From an uncultured Atopobium sp. (GTDB lineage: Bacteria > Actinomycetota > Coriobacteriia > Coriobacteriales > Atopobiaceae): 5,841 bases of DNA. Of the stretch, positions 1 through 4,694 are shown piece by piece; position 1 is the first letter of the stretch, and the number at the start of each line of letters is the position of its first letter. The notes beneath the pieces are model-generated. The model searched no databases. It saw only the letters and a list, made by a program, of their open reading frames with translations, and was not told the DNA's origin. A program made the position numbers and the translations under genes. The stretch covers positions 1 through 5,841 of the forward strand of contig CAKAPZ010000064.1 of NCBI GenBank assembly GCA_916720015.1, read 5' to 3'.

Positions 1-123
1 CAGCTTTTGCACGAGCAATACGTTGCTGAAGGTCTTTTGCTGTCAGTTAAAGCCGACACCTATATGCAGGCACTTTTAGAGCCATATGTGGTGTCAGAGG
101 ACGATATTCTGACTGACGAATAA
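1..123 (+). CDS. hflX: C-terminal end of probable GTPase HflX (5' part outside window)
   Basis: An open frame runs from the first base to the TAA at 121-123 and gives 40 residues, beginning QLLHEQYVAEG and ending in an acidic tail (EDDILTDE). The pattern of a short helix with HE, then a Y..EG..L.V.A strand and a closing L.PY segment resembles the extreme C-terminus of HflX, the ribosome-associated GTPase that splits stalled or heat-damaged ribosomes. No GTPase motif is inside the window, so the call rests on this short tail and on context: hflX often lies close to lexA and nrdR in Actinobacteria. The gene ends 30 bases inside the convergent acyltransferase gene (overlap 94-123). No terminator hairpin is visible just after the stop. 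Another protein with a similar tail cannot be excluded. Confidence 0.55.
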   Translation, partial: QLLHEQYVAEGLLLSVKADTYMQALLEPYVVSEDDILTDE

Positions 124-858
124 GGCAATAAGCAGCAAAATTGGTTGATGCAAAATATAAACGATAAGCGAATGTTTTCCCATCTCTGTAATAAGGGGAA
201 GAGAAAATGTTTTCATCCAGTTAGGATAGCCTTCTACTTTGAGCTGTCTGTTAAACGCAGCTCCACTTACATACAAGAACAAATAGGGGAGCAATGGATA
301 GTAATCTCCAGATGAAAAAGTTGGAGAAGGAAATCCCGCCCAGGCTAAATACGGTGTTTGATACAACTCTTTAGGTAATGAGAAAACCATGTTACCTATA
401 CCAATGTGACCTGCAGACATTGGAATGCAGATAACAAATAACAACAGAAAAAGAATTGCTGCTGCATACCCTTTGGGCGGATTAGCGAAACGTGAAATAA
501 GAGCTTCTACCAAGGTGCATGAAGCCATGCAGAAGAAAATTCCAAAGTTAATAGGAGTATCAATATTCGCAAAGGTAGTAGCTGCGAATATTGCAAGAGC
601 AAAAAGACCGTAAACTCCTGCTCGCTTAAAAGAATTTTTTGAAAAAGCGCACATGCAGCCAGCAATAAAAATAAAGGGATACGAAATTGAAGGCACCCAA
701 ATTTGCATGACTAAAGGAGTAAACCACGTAAGCTTGATGTGAGAGATAAAGAACAAATCATAGGTAAAGTGAAACAGTATCATTGATACCACTGAGATTC
801 CTCGAATAGTATCAAAGAAAGTTACTCTACCTTTGGATTGTTCTAATTCCACACCCAT
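94..858 (-). CDS. DUF1624 / heparan-alpha-glucosaminide N-acetyltransferase-like membrane protein
   Basis: This 254-residue, very hydrophobic protein has about seven predicted membrane segments. It shows the hallmarks of the HGSNAT-catalytic/DUF1624 family: an N-terminal RVTFFDTIRGISVVSMILFH segment followed by FTYDL (residues 11-35), PFIFIAG (61-67), a DYYPLLPYLFLYVSG block (185-199) and a C-terminal GKHSLIVYILHQPILL (227-242). Family members are thought to move acyl groups from acyl-CoA across the membrane onto sugars or other extracytoplasmic acceptors; the substrate here is unknown. The FGILH motif common in bacterial relatives reads FGIFF here (105-109), which may or may not matter. The ATG at 856-858 is 7 bases behind the lexA stop with no clear Shine-Dalgarno, so translation probably depends on coupling to lexA; a GTG two codons further in is an alternative start. 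The 3' end overlaps the convergent hflX-like gene by 30 bases. The family call is fairly sure, the activity is not. Confidence 0.82.
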   Translation of the reverse strand: MGVELEQSKGRVTFFDTIRGISVVSMILFHFTYDLFFISHIKLTWFTPLVMQIWVPSISYPFIFIAGCMCAFSKNSFKRAGVYGLFALAIFAATTFANIDTPINFGIFFCMASCTLVEALISRFANPPKGYAAAILFLLLFVICIPMSAGHIGIGNMVFSLPKELYQTPYLAWAGFPSPTFSSGDYYPLLPYLFLYVSGAAFNRQLKVEGYPNWMKTFSLPLITEMGKHSLIVYILHQPILLLIALFVSQNIVL

Positions 859-865
859 ACTGTGA

Positions 866-1519
866 CTATGAAATTGATCTAATAAGTGCAGTAACCCTAC
901 CTAAAATGACAGGATTCTGTACGTAGATTGGCTCCATAAAATCGTTTTCTGGCTGAAGACGAATACGATTATTTTCTCTATAGAATGTCTTAACAGTCGC
1001 AGAGTCATCAATGAGAGCAACAACGATTTCTCCGTCATGGGCATCTTGCTGCTCTTTTACAACAATATAATCGCCATCAAAAATACCAGCGTTAATCATT
1101 GATTCTCCACGTACGCGAAGAATGAAAGAGCTTGAATCTCCAACAATGCTTGTTGGAAGAGATAGAGATTCCTCAACGTTTTGCTCAGCAAGAATAGGTG
1201 TGCCTGCGGCAACACGTCCTACAAGAGGAAGACTAATGACATTATTAGCTACATCTTGCGTTACTGGAGCGAGCTTTGCTGCGTCAGAAGCGCTAGAAGC
1301 CTGGGGAACAATCTTCATAGTACGAGGCTTCTTTGGGTCTCTATCAATAAGGCCAAACTGCTCCAGGACCTTTAGATGCATATGGACAGTTGAAGGAGAT
1401 GCAAGATTAACAGCAGCACCAATCTCTCTTACTGAAGGGGGATAGCCGTGTTGATCTGTGTATGAACAGATGTATTCATAAATTGCTGCCTGACGCTTGC
1501 TGAGTTTGCCCTTTGGCAT
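866..1519 (-). CDS. lexA: LexA, SOS-response transcriptional repressor and self-cleaving protease
   Basis: LexA represses DNA-damage genes by binding SOS boxes as a dimer; RecA filaments trigger its autocleavage. The 217-residue protein has the usual actinobacterial length. Residues 1-70 form the winged helix-turn-helix (PPSVREIGAAVNLASPSTVHMHLKVL, in two parts 27-52), followed by a flexible Ala/Ser-rich linker (about 73-95). The S24 peptidase domain holds the Ala105-Gly106 cleavage site in GRVAAGTPI, the nucleophile Ser140 in RGESM and the general base Lys177 in ATVKTF, so it should be competent for cleavage. The start is set by a perfect AGGAGG (1525-1530, minus strand) five bases before the ATG. 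Two LexA-like boxes overlap its promoter, indicating autoregulation. The DUF1624 gene follows after 7 bases and is probably in the same transcript. Confidence 0.98.
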   Translation of the reverse strand: MPKGKLSKRQAAIYEYICSYTDQHGYPPSVREIGAAVNLASPSTVHMHLKVLEQFGLIDRDPKKPRTMKIVPQASSASDAAKLAPVTQDVANNVISLPLVGRVAAGTPILAEQNVEESLSLPTSIVGDSSSFILRVRGESMINAGIFDGDYIVVKEQQDAHDGEIVVALIDDSATVKTFYRENNRIRLQPENDFMEPIYVQNPVILGRVTALIRSIS

Positions 1520-1544
1520 ATGAGCCTCCTTTTTCTTTTTAGTA

Positions 1545-1573
1545 ATAATACACGTGTTCTAAAAATTAATCAA
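1545..1573 (-). promoter_or_regulatory. Predicted lexA promoter
   Basis: Read on the minus strand there is TTGATT (-35, at 1568-1573), a 17-base spacer and TATTAT (-10, at 1545-1550). Transcription would start near 1538, giving a leader of about 20 bases that holds little more than the AGGAGG. LexA-like box A overlaps the -10 and spacer, and box B overlaps the edge of the -35, so repression by promoter occlusion is expected. Confidence 0.65.
1547..1560 (-). promoter_or_regulatory. LexA-box-like site A (weak), over the lexA -10
   Basis: On the minus strand the site reads AGAACACGTGTATT. Against the Gram-positive/actinobacterial consensus CGAAC-RNRY-GTTCG, one half (GAAC) and the core ACGT fit well, while the other half is degenerate (GTATT). 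On its own it would be doubtful. Its place over the -10 of lexA and its 24-base distance to box B, equal to that between boxes C and D, make it credible. Confidence 0.5.
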
Positions 1574-1584
1574 ACGAATGTTCT
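1571..1584. promoter_or_regulatory. LexA box B, at the lexA -35
   Basis: The plus strand reads CAAACGAATGTTCT, which matches CGAAC-RNRY-GTTCG at 12 of 14 positions, including the purine/pyrimidine core. It overlaps the last bases of the lexA -35 hexamer and lies about 10 bases upstream of the divergent -35, so bound LexA could affect both promoters. Confidence 0.75.
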
Positions 1585-1593
1585 ATTTTTTTC

Positions 1594-1622
1594 TTGACAC
1601 GAACAAATGTACTACATATTAT
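1594..1622 (+). promoter_or_regulatory. Predicted SOS promoter of the LysM gene
   Basis: A perfect TTGACA (-35, 1594-1599) is followed by 17 bases and TATTAT (-10, 1617-1622), a near-consensus housekeeping promoter. LexA box C fills the spacer and box D covers the expected start point near 1629. A strong promoter under two operators suits a gene that must be silent normally and fully on after DNA damage. Confidence 0.85.
1600..1613. promoter_or_regulatory. LexA box C, in the spacer of the LysM-gene promoter
   Basis: CGAACAAATGTACT matches CGAAC-RNRY-GTTCG at 12 of 14 positions, with a perfect left half. It starts directly after the TTGACA hexamer, so LexA binding would block RNA polymerase. 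Confidence 0.82.
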
Positions 1623-1623
1623 T

Positions 1624-1637
1624 AGTACAAACGTTCG
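1624..1637. promoter_or_regulatory. LexA box D, at the start point of the LysM gene
   Basis: AGTACAAACGTTCG matches CGAAC-RNRY-GTTCG at 12 of 14 positions, with a perfect right half. It begins two bases after the -10 hexamer and covers the predicted transcription start. Its centre is 24 bases from that of box C. Confidence 0.78.
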
Positions 1638-1655
1638 GACATGACTTTTTGTCCG
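1636..1655 (+). repeat. Inverted repeat / leader hairpin 1 of the LysM gene
   Basis: CGGACA (1636-1641) and TGTCCG (1650-1655) form a perfect 6-bp stem with an 8-base loop, near the 5' end of the predicted transcript. No U-tract follows, so it is not a standard terminator. It could stabilise the leader or take part in folding with hairpin 2, whose arms share the TCCG/CGGA core. Confidence 0.5.
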
Positions 1656-1674
1656 GTATATTAGATATAACTAG

Positions 1675-1696
1675 TTCCGTAAAAACTATTACGGAA
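1675..1696 (+). promoter_or_regulatory. Leader hairpin 2, covering part of the LysM-gene ribosome binding site
   Basis: TTCCGTAA (1675-1682) and TTACGGAA (1689-1696) are perfect 8-base inverted repeats around a 6-base loop. The GGAA at 1693-1696 belongs both to the stem and to the purine-rich Shine-Dalgarno GGAAGGAA (1693-1700) of the gene starting at 1706. Folding would partly hide the ribosome binding site, a likely second brake on translation. The inverted repeat is certain; its regulatory role is an inference. Confidence 0.55.
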
Positions 1697-1705
1697 GGAA
1701 ATGAT

Positions 1706-2152
1706 ATGAGGCGTATGTATCAGTCAAAGATGTATCAGGTTAACGGCACTTCAGCACTTGCTTCTTATAAGCCTGCATTCAAGGTTATTGAAGGCGGCGC
1801 AAAGAAGGGTTCCGTTGCACCTCAGCTTGAGGAAGTCTCTTACGTAAAGACGCTGACTAACAAAGAGGCTTTTATTGCAGGTCTTATTGTTACTGCATCA
1901 TTTATTCTGATGTTTGCGGTTTCCTTCCTTCGCACAACTGCCCTTAATTCATTTGCTACATCTGTAATGGATAGCGCTTCACAAACAATTACCGTTCATA
2001 GCAATGATACGTTGTGGTCAATTGCAGAGAGTAACCCAATTGAGGGCGTCTCCACAGAGCAGCAAGTAAGTTGGATTAGAGAAAGAAATAATCTCGATTC
2101 TTCTCTTTTAAGAGCTGGACAAACCTTAGAGATTCCTTCTGTATCTAAATAG
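1706..2152 (+). CDS. LysM-domain membrane protein, probable SOS-induced cell-division inhibitor (YneA/DivS/Rv2719c type)
   Basis: The 148-residue protein has a cytoplasmic tail of about 52 residues, one membrane helix (about 55-75, EAFIAGLIVTASFILMFAVS) and an external LysM domain (about 94-143: TITVHSNDTLWSIAE through LRAGQTLEIP) that should bind peptidoglycan. The gene diverges from lexA under a promoter with two LexA boxes and precedes nrdR, exactly the setting of the SOS division suppressors YneA of Bacillus, DivS of Corynebacterium and Rv2719c (ChiZ) of Mycobacterium. It probably halts septation while DNA is repaired. I chose the ATG at 1706 because GGAAGGAA lies five bases before it; the in-frame ATG at 1607 is inside the promoter, upstream of the transcript start. 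The N-terminal tail is longer than in Bacillus YneA and closer to the actinobacterial proteins. Function is inferred from architecture and context. Confidence 0.85.
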   Translation: MRRMYQSKMYQVNGTSALASYKPAFKVIEGGAKKGSVAPQLEEVSYVKTLTNKEAFIAGLIVTASFILMFAVSFLRTTALNSFATSVMDSASQTITVHSNDTLWSIAESNPIEGVSTEQQVSWIRERNNLDSSLLRAGQTLEIPSVSK

Positions 2153-2187
2153 TAAATATTTATGTAAATTTCTCTCAGAATTCTGTG

Positions 2188-2215
2188 TTGATAGCAGTCA
2201 ATACCTGCGTAAAAT
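2188..2215 (+). promoter_or_regulatory. Predicted nrdR promoter
   Basis: TTGATA (2188-2193), a 16-base spacer and TAAAAT (2210-2215) lie in the 97-base gap before nrdR, giving a leader of roughly 30 bases. No LexA box and no NrdR box is visible here, so nrdR-dut probably has constitutive transcription of its own besides any read-through from the SOS gene; I see no terminator between them. Confidence 0.55.
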
Positions 2216-2249
2216 GGTATCTTCCTTTTATACGAAAAAAGGGGATTCC

Positions 2250-2696
2250 ATGCGTTGTCCAAAATGCGGTCACGAAGAGTCAAAGGTTATTGATTCTCGT
2301 TCATCTGAGAATAACGATGCTATTAGAAGGCGTCGCGAGTGCATGTCCTGTAAGTTTCGTTTTACAACCTATGAGCGCTTAGAAGAGATTCCTATCACCG
2401 TTGTTAAGAAAGACGGTCACAAGGAGCCTTTTGATAGACAGAAGCTTATGAGAGGTCTTGTTGCTGCAACAGTAAAGAGAGATATCTCTGTTGCTTCTCT
2501 TGATCATTTTATTGATGGTATTGAGTCTCAGATTAGAGATAAGGGTCAATACGAGATTAAATCTGAAGACCTTGGAAGCATTGTGCTTAAAAACCTAGTT
2601 ATGCTCGATAAAGTTGCATACATTAGGTTTGCTTCTGTCTATAGAGACTTCAAAGATGTTGATGAATTTAGCGCAGAATTAAGGAGCCTGAATTAA
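2250..2696 (+). CDS. nrdR: NrdR, ATP/dATP-sensing repressor of ribonucleotide reductase genes
   Basis: NrdR binds NrdR boxes before nrd operons and switches off ribonucleotide reductase when dATP is high. The 148-residue protein starts with the family's MRCPKCG and has the zinc ribbon with Cys3, Cys6, Cys31 and Cys34, the basic stretch DAIRRRREC (23-31), the FRFTTYER segment (36-43) and an ATP-cone (about 49-139, beginning [16 protein letters not shown]). This start replaces a possible in-frame ATG at 2214, because the typical NrdR N-terminus begins here and AAGGGGA (2239-2245) sits just upstream. The stop codon overlaps the dut start by one base (TAATG), so the two are translationally coupled. 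Identity is secure; its nrd targets are outside this window. Confidence 0.98.
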   Translation: MRCPKCGHEESKVIDSRSSENNDAIRRRRECMSCKFRFTTYERLEEIPITVVKKDGHKEPFDRQKLMRGLVAATVKRDISVASLDHFIDGIESQIRDKGQYEIKSEDLGSIVLKNLVMLDKVAYIRFASVYRDFKDVDEFSAELRSLN

Positions 2697-3145
2697 TGAG
2701 CAATTTTGACATCCAGCTACCTATTAAACGCCTTGATCCTACTGTTGAACTACCTTCGTACGCCTATACAGGAGACGCTGGATTAGATCTTAGAAGTGCT
2801 GAAGATGTTGATCTTGCTCCTTTTGAGCGCAAACTTATTTCCACTGGTTTAGCTATTGCAATCCCTGATGGATACGCAGGATTTGTTCAGCCTAGAAGCG
2901 GTCTTGCCCTTAAAAAGGGCCTTTCTATGGCAAATACTCCAGGCCTTATTGATGCTCATTATCGCGGTGAGCTTAAGGTTTGTGCCATTAACCTTGATAG
3001 CAAAGAAACTATTCACATTGAGCGTGGTGAGCGTATCGCGCAGCTTGTGATTCAACAGGTCCCTGTTGTAGAGCTTATTGAAGTTGATGAGCTTGATCAG
3101 ACTGATCGCGGTACAGGCGGTTTTGGTTCAAGCGGCGTTCAATAA
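2696..3145 (+). CDS. dut: Deoxyuridine 5'-triphosphate nucleotidohydrolase (dUTPase)
   Basis: The enzyme splits dUTP into dUMP and pyrophosphate, keeping uracil out of DNA and feeding dTMP synthesis. The 149-residue length fits the trimeric dUTPase family, and all five motifs are present in order: AGLDLRS (28-34), [10 protein letters not shown] (66-75), [11 protein letters not shown] (83-93, with catalytic Asp86 and the uracil-stacking Tyr89), RGERIAQLV (110-118) and the glycine-rich [10 protein letters not shown] (138-147). Motif 3 has His88 where many relatives have Asp, Asn or Gly, probably a harmless variant. The start ATG overlaps the nrdR stop in TAATG, with AAGGAG (2681-2686) inside nrdR as ribosome binding site. 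Coupling with nrdR places control of dNTP supply and dUTP removal in one transcript. Confidence 0.97.
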   Translation: MSNFDIQLPIKRLDPTVELPSYAYTGDAGLDLRSAEDVDLAPFERKLISTGLAIAIPDGYAGFVQPRSGLALKKGLSMANTPGLIDAHYRGELKVCAINLDSKETIHIERGERIAQLVIQQVPVVELIEVDELDQTDRGTGGFGSSGVQ

Positions 3146-3162
3146 TTTTTTATTTTGGTGAT

Positions 3163-3178
3163 AAGCGCTTCAGCGCTT
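3163..3178. repeat. GC-rich dyad before the purine permease (operator or hairpin)
   Basis: AAGCGC-TTCA-GCGCTT is a perfect 6-bp inverted repeat with a 4-base loop, and also a double copy of the palindrome AGCGCT (3164-3169 and 3172-3177). It lies in the 70-base gap between dut and the permease, after a weak TTGGTG (3155-3160) and before an AT-rich CATAAA. There is no U-tract after it, so it is not a typical terminator. An operator, or an RNA hairpin that tunes expression between dut and the permease, is possible. Confidence 0.45.
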
Positions 3179-3215
3179 GCATAAAGGAAAAGCCTCTTTA
3201 GGAAGGAAGAGCTTA

Positions 3216-4532
3216 ATGGAGAAGTTCTTTAAGGTAGCTGAGCGTGGCAGTAATCCCGCTCAAGAGTTTAGGGCTGGAATTACTACATTCCTCGCAATGG
3301 CATACATTATTGCAGTAAACCCAGCTCTTCTCGCTGCTGCAGGAGTTCCAGTTTCGGCAGCTATTACTGCTACCTGTCTTGGTGGCGGCATTATGACCAT
3401 TTTGATGGGTCTTTTCTCTAACCGTCCACTTGCTTGCGCATCTGGTATGGGTGTAAACGCTGTTGTAGCTTTCTCTCTCACTCCAATTACTGGTGGAGAT
3501 TGGCACGCATCAATGGCAGTTATCTTCATTGAAGGAATTGCTATTCTTCTTTTAGTTCTCTGCGGCCTTCGTGAAGCAATCATGGATGCAATCCCTGTAA
3601 ACCTACGCCACGCAATCTCTGTTGGCCTAGGTCTTTTTATTGCTATGATTGGTCTCAAGAACAGCGGTATTATCGTTGCTAATGAGTCCACACTTGTTGC
3701 TCTTGGCGATATCTTCTCTCCAACCTTTATCGTTGGTGTAATTTCCATTGTTGCAACAGTTGTTCTTTACTCTGCTCGTGTTAAGGGTTCCCTGCTTATC
3801 GGCATTATTCTTGCCGTACTTGCTGGTATTCCTCTTGGTGTTACCGCAAGCCCTACAGGCATTGTTTCTGGCCTTGATTTCTCTACCTTTGGCGCACCAT
3901 TCTTGACCGATAGTGCTGGTGTTATGGGTATTGTTAAGGCACTGACAACTCCAGTTCTTCTCGTCTTTGCATTCTCTTTGATGATGTCCGACTTCTTCGA
4001 TACCATGGGTTCTGCTATGGCTATTGCTAAGCAGGGAGACTTCCTCACTGAGGACGGCAACGTTAAGGACATCAAGCAGATCCTCATTGTTGACTCTGCT
4101 GCTGCAGCTGCAGGTGGTTTCTTTGGTGCTTCTTCCATTACCACATTTATCGAGTCCGCATCCGGCGCTGCTGACGGCGGTCGTACTGGTCTTTCTTCTA
4201 TTTTCACCGGTCTGCTCTTTATTGCAGCAGCATTCATTGCACCTCTCATTTCTATCGTCAGTTCTGCAGCTACCTGCGGCGCACTGGTTCTTGTTGGCTT
4301 CCTGATGATGTCTGAGGTTACCGAGATTGATTGGAACGATCTTCTTGAGGGCTTCCCAGCATTCATGGTTATCGCTGGTATTCCAATGACTTACTCAATC
4401 TCTGACGGCATTGGCTTTGGCTTCATCTTCTATGTTGTTGTTGCTCTTGTTACTGGTAACGTTAAGAAGGTTAAGCCTTTGATGTGGGTAGCAACGCTTG
4501 CGTTTGTTGCTTACTTCATCATTGCTAACTAG
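3216..4532 (+). CDS. NCS2-family purine permease (AzgA/PbuG/PbuO type)
   Basis: This is a 438-residue, strongly hydrophobic inner-membrane transporter with a length typical of AzgA-like nucleobase:proton symporters, which import adenine, guanine or hypoxanthine. Family marks are the N-terminal EFRAGITTFLAMAYIIAVNP (17-36), DFFDTMGS (259-266) and FFGASSITTFIESASGAADG with GGRTGL (302-326), the substrate-site half helices. The sequence cannot tell which purine is carried. The ATG at 3216 follows GGAAGGA (3201-3207); an in-frame TTG at 3177 lies within the upstream dyad and is unlikely. It may be read from nrdR-dut, 70 bases upstream, or from a weak local promoter. Two intrinsic terminators follow. 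Together with nrdR and dut it forms a nucleotide-supply group. Confidence 0.92.
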   Translation: MEKFFKVAERGSNPAQEFRAGITTFLAMAYIIAVNPALLAAAGVPVSAAITATCLGGGIMTILMGLFSNRPLACASGMGVNAVVAFSLTPITGGDWHASMAVIFIEGIAILLLVLCGLREAIMDAIPVNLRHAISVGLGLFIAMIGLKNSGIIVANESTLVALGDIFSPTFIVGVISIVATVVLYSARVKGSLLIGIILAVLAGIPLGVTASPTGIVSGLDFSTFGAPFLTDSAGVMGIVKALTTPVLLVFAFSLMMSDFFDTMGSAMAIAKQGDFLTEDGNVKDIKQILIVDSAAAAAGGFFGASSITTFIESASGAADGGRTGLSSIFTGLLFIAAAFIAPLISIVSSAATCGALVLVGFLMMSEVTEIDWNDLLEGFPAFMVIAGIPMTYSISDGIGFGFIFYVVVALVTGNVKKVKPLMWVATLAFVAYFIIAN

Positions 4533-4546
4533 TTTTTAGTATTAGG

Positions 4547-4587
4547 GGAGCGCGTTCAAGATGGGCGTCTTGACGCGCTTCTTTTTT
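4547..4587 (+). terminator. Strong intrinsic terminator after the purine permease
   Basis: A GC-rich stem pairs AGCGCG (4549-4554) with CGCGCT (4574-4579), and continues as TCAAGA with TCTTGA after one bulged T, closed by a 6-base loop at 4562-4567. Six T residues follow (4582-4587). It starts 14 bases after the permease stop codon. Confidence 0.92.
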
Positions 4588-4594
4588 ATTTGTG

Positions 4595-4620
4595 AATAGA
4601 TTGTGTGCAATCTATTTTTT
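4595..4620 (+). terminator. Second, tandem intrinsic terminator
   Basis: AATAGATTG (4595-4603) and CAATCTATT (4608-4616) form a perfect 9-bp stem with a TGTG loop, running into a T-stretch that ends at 4620. The stem is AT-rich and weaker than the one just before it. Placed directly behind the first, it would catch read-through before trxB. Confidence 0.75.
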
Positions 4621-4629
4621 AGAGATAAC

Positions 4630-4644
4630 TGATAATGATTGTCA
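4630..4644. promoter_or_regulatory. Fur-family operator-like palindrome before trxB
   Basis: TGATAATGATTGTCA is an imperfect 7-1-7 palindrome with six of seven pairs. It fits the Bacillus Fur-box consensus TGATAATNATTATCA at every specified base except position 12 (G for A), and is also close to the PerR box TTATAATNATTATAA. It sits where the -35 of the trxB promoter would be, ten bases before the -10. A Fur, PerR or Zur protein could repress trxB here. The match is seen directly; which regulator binds, if any, is unknown. Confidence 0.55.
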
Positions 4645-4653
4645 CCAGTAGGG

Positions 4654-4659
4654 TATAAC
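4654..4659 (+). promoter_or_regulatory. Predicted -10 box of the trxB promoter
   Basis: TATAAC is the best -10 hexamer between the tandem terminators and trxB. No good -35 lies 17 bases upstream; that place is taken by the Fur-like palindrome, so an activator or a weak promoter is possible. The leader would be about 30 bases. Confidence 0.45.
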
Positions 4660-4694
4660 AAAGCCAGTTACGATTTATACGATTGGAGCCAATC

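Noticed and set aside
425..1445. Plus-strand frames opposite the acyltransferase (425-613) and lexA (1122-1445 and 1181-1375)
   Set aside because: They are short, lack family features and lie within strongly supported genes on the minus strand.
1607..1705. Upstream in-frame ATG at 1607 for the LysM gene
   Set aside because: It lies between the -35 and -10 of the gene's own promoter, within LexA box C, and would be outside the transcript. The ATG at 1706 has a proper ribosome binding site.
2214..2249. Upstream in-frame ATG at 2214 for nrdR
   Set aside because: It overlaps the predicted -10 (2210-2215), and NrdR proteins start with the MRCPKC zinc-ribbon motif found at 2250.
2153..2249. LexA box, NrdR box or terminator in the gap between the LysM gene and nrdR
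   Set aside because: No GAAC-N4-GTTC pattern, no NrdR-box palindrome and no stem followed by a T-run is visible; only a promoter-like pair of hexamers.
3146..3215. Possible purine riboswitch before the NCS2 permease
   Set aside because: The 70-base gap is too short for the aptamer plus expression platform and lacks the conserved loop and junction bases of the purine class; only a short dyad is present.
3260..4366. Two long minus-strand frames (3260-3748 and 3767-4366) opposite the purine permease
   Set aside because: Their Arg/Pro/Ala-rich translations are typical antisense shadows of a membrane protein gene, and the sense frame carries all NCS2 motifs.
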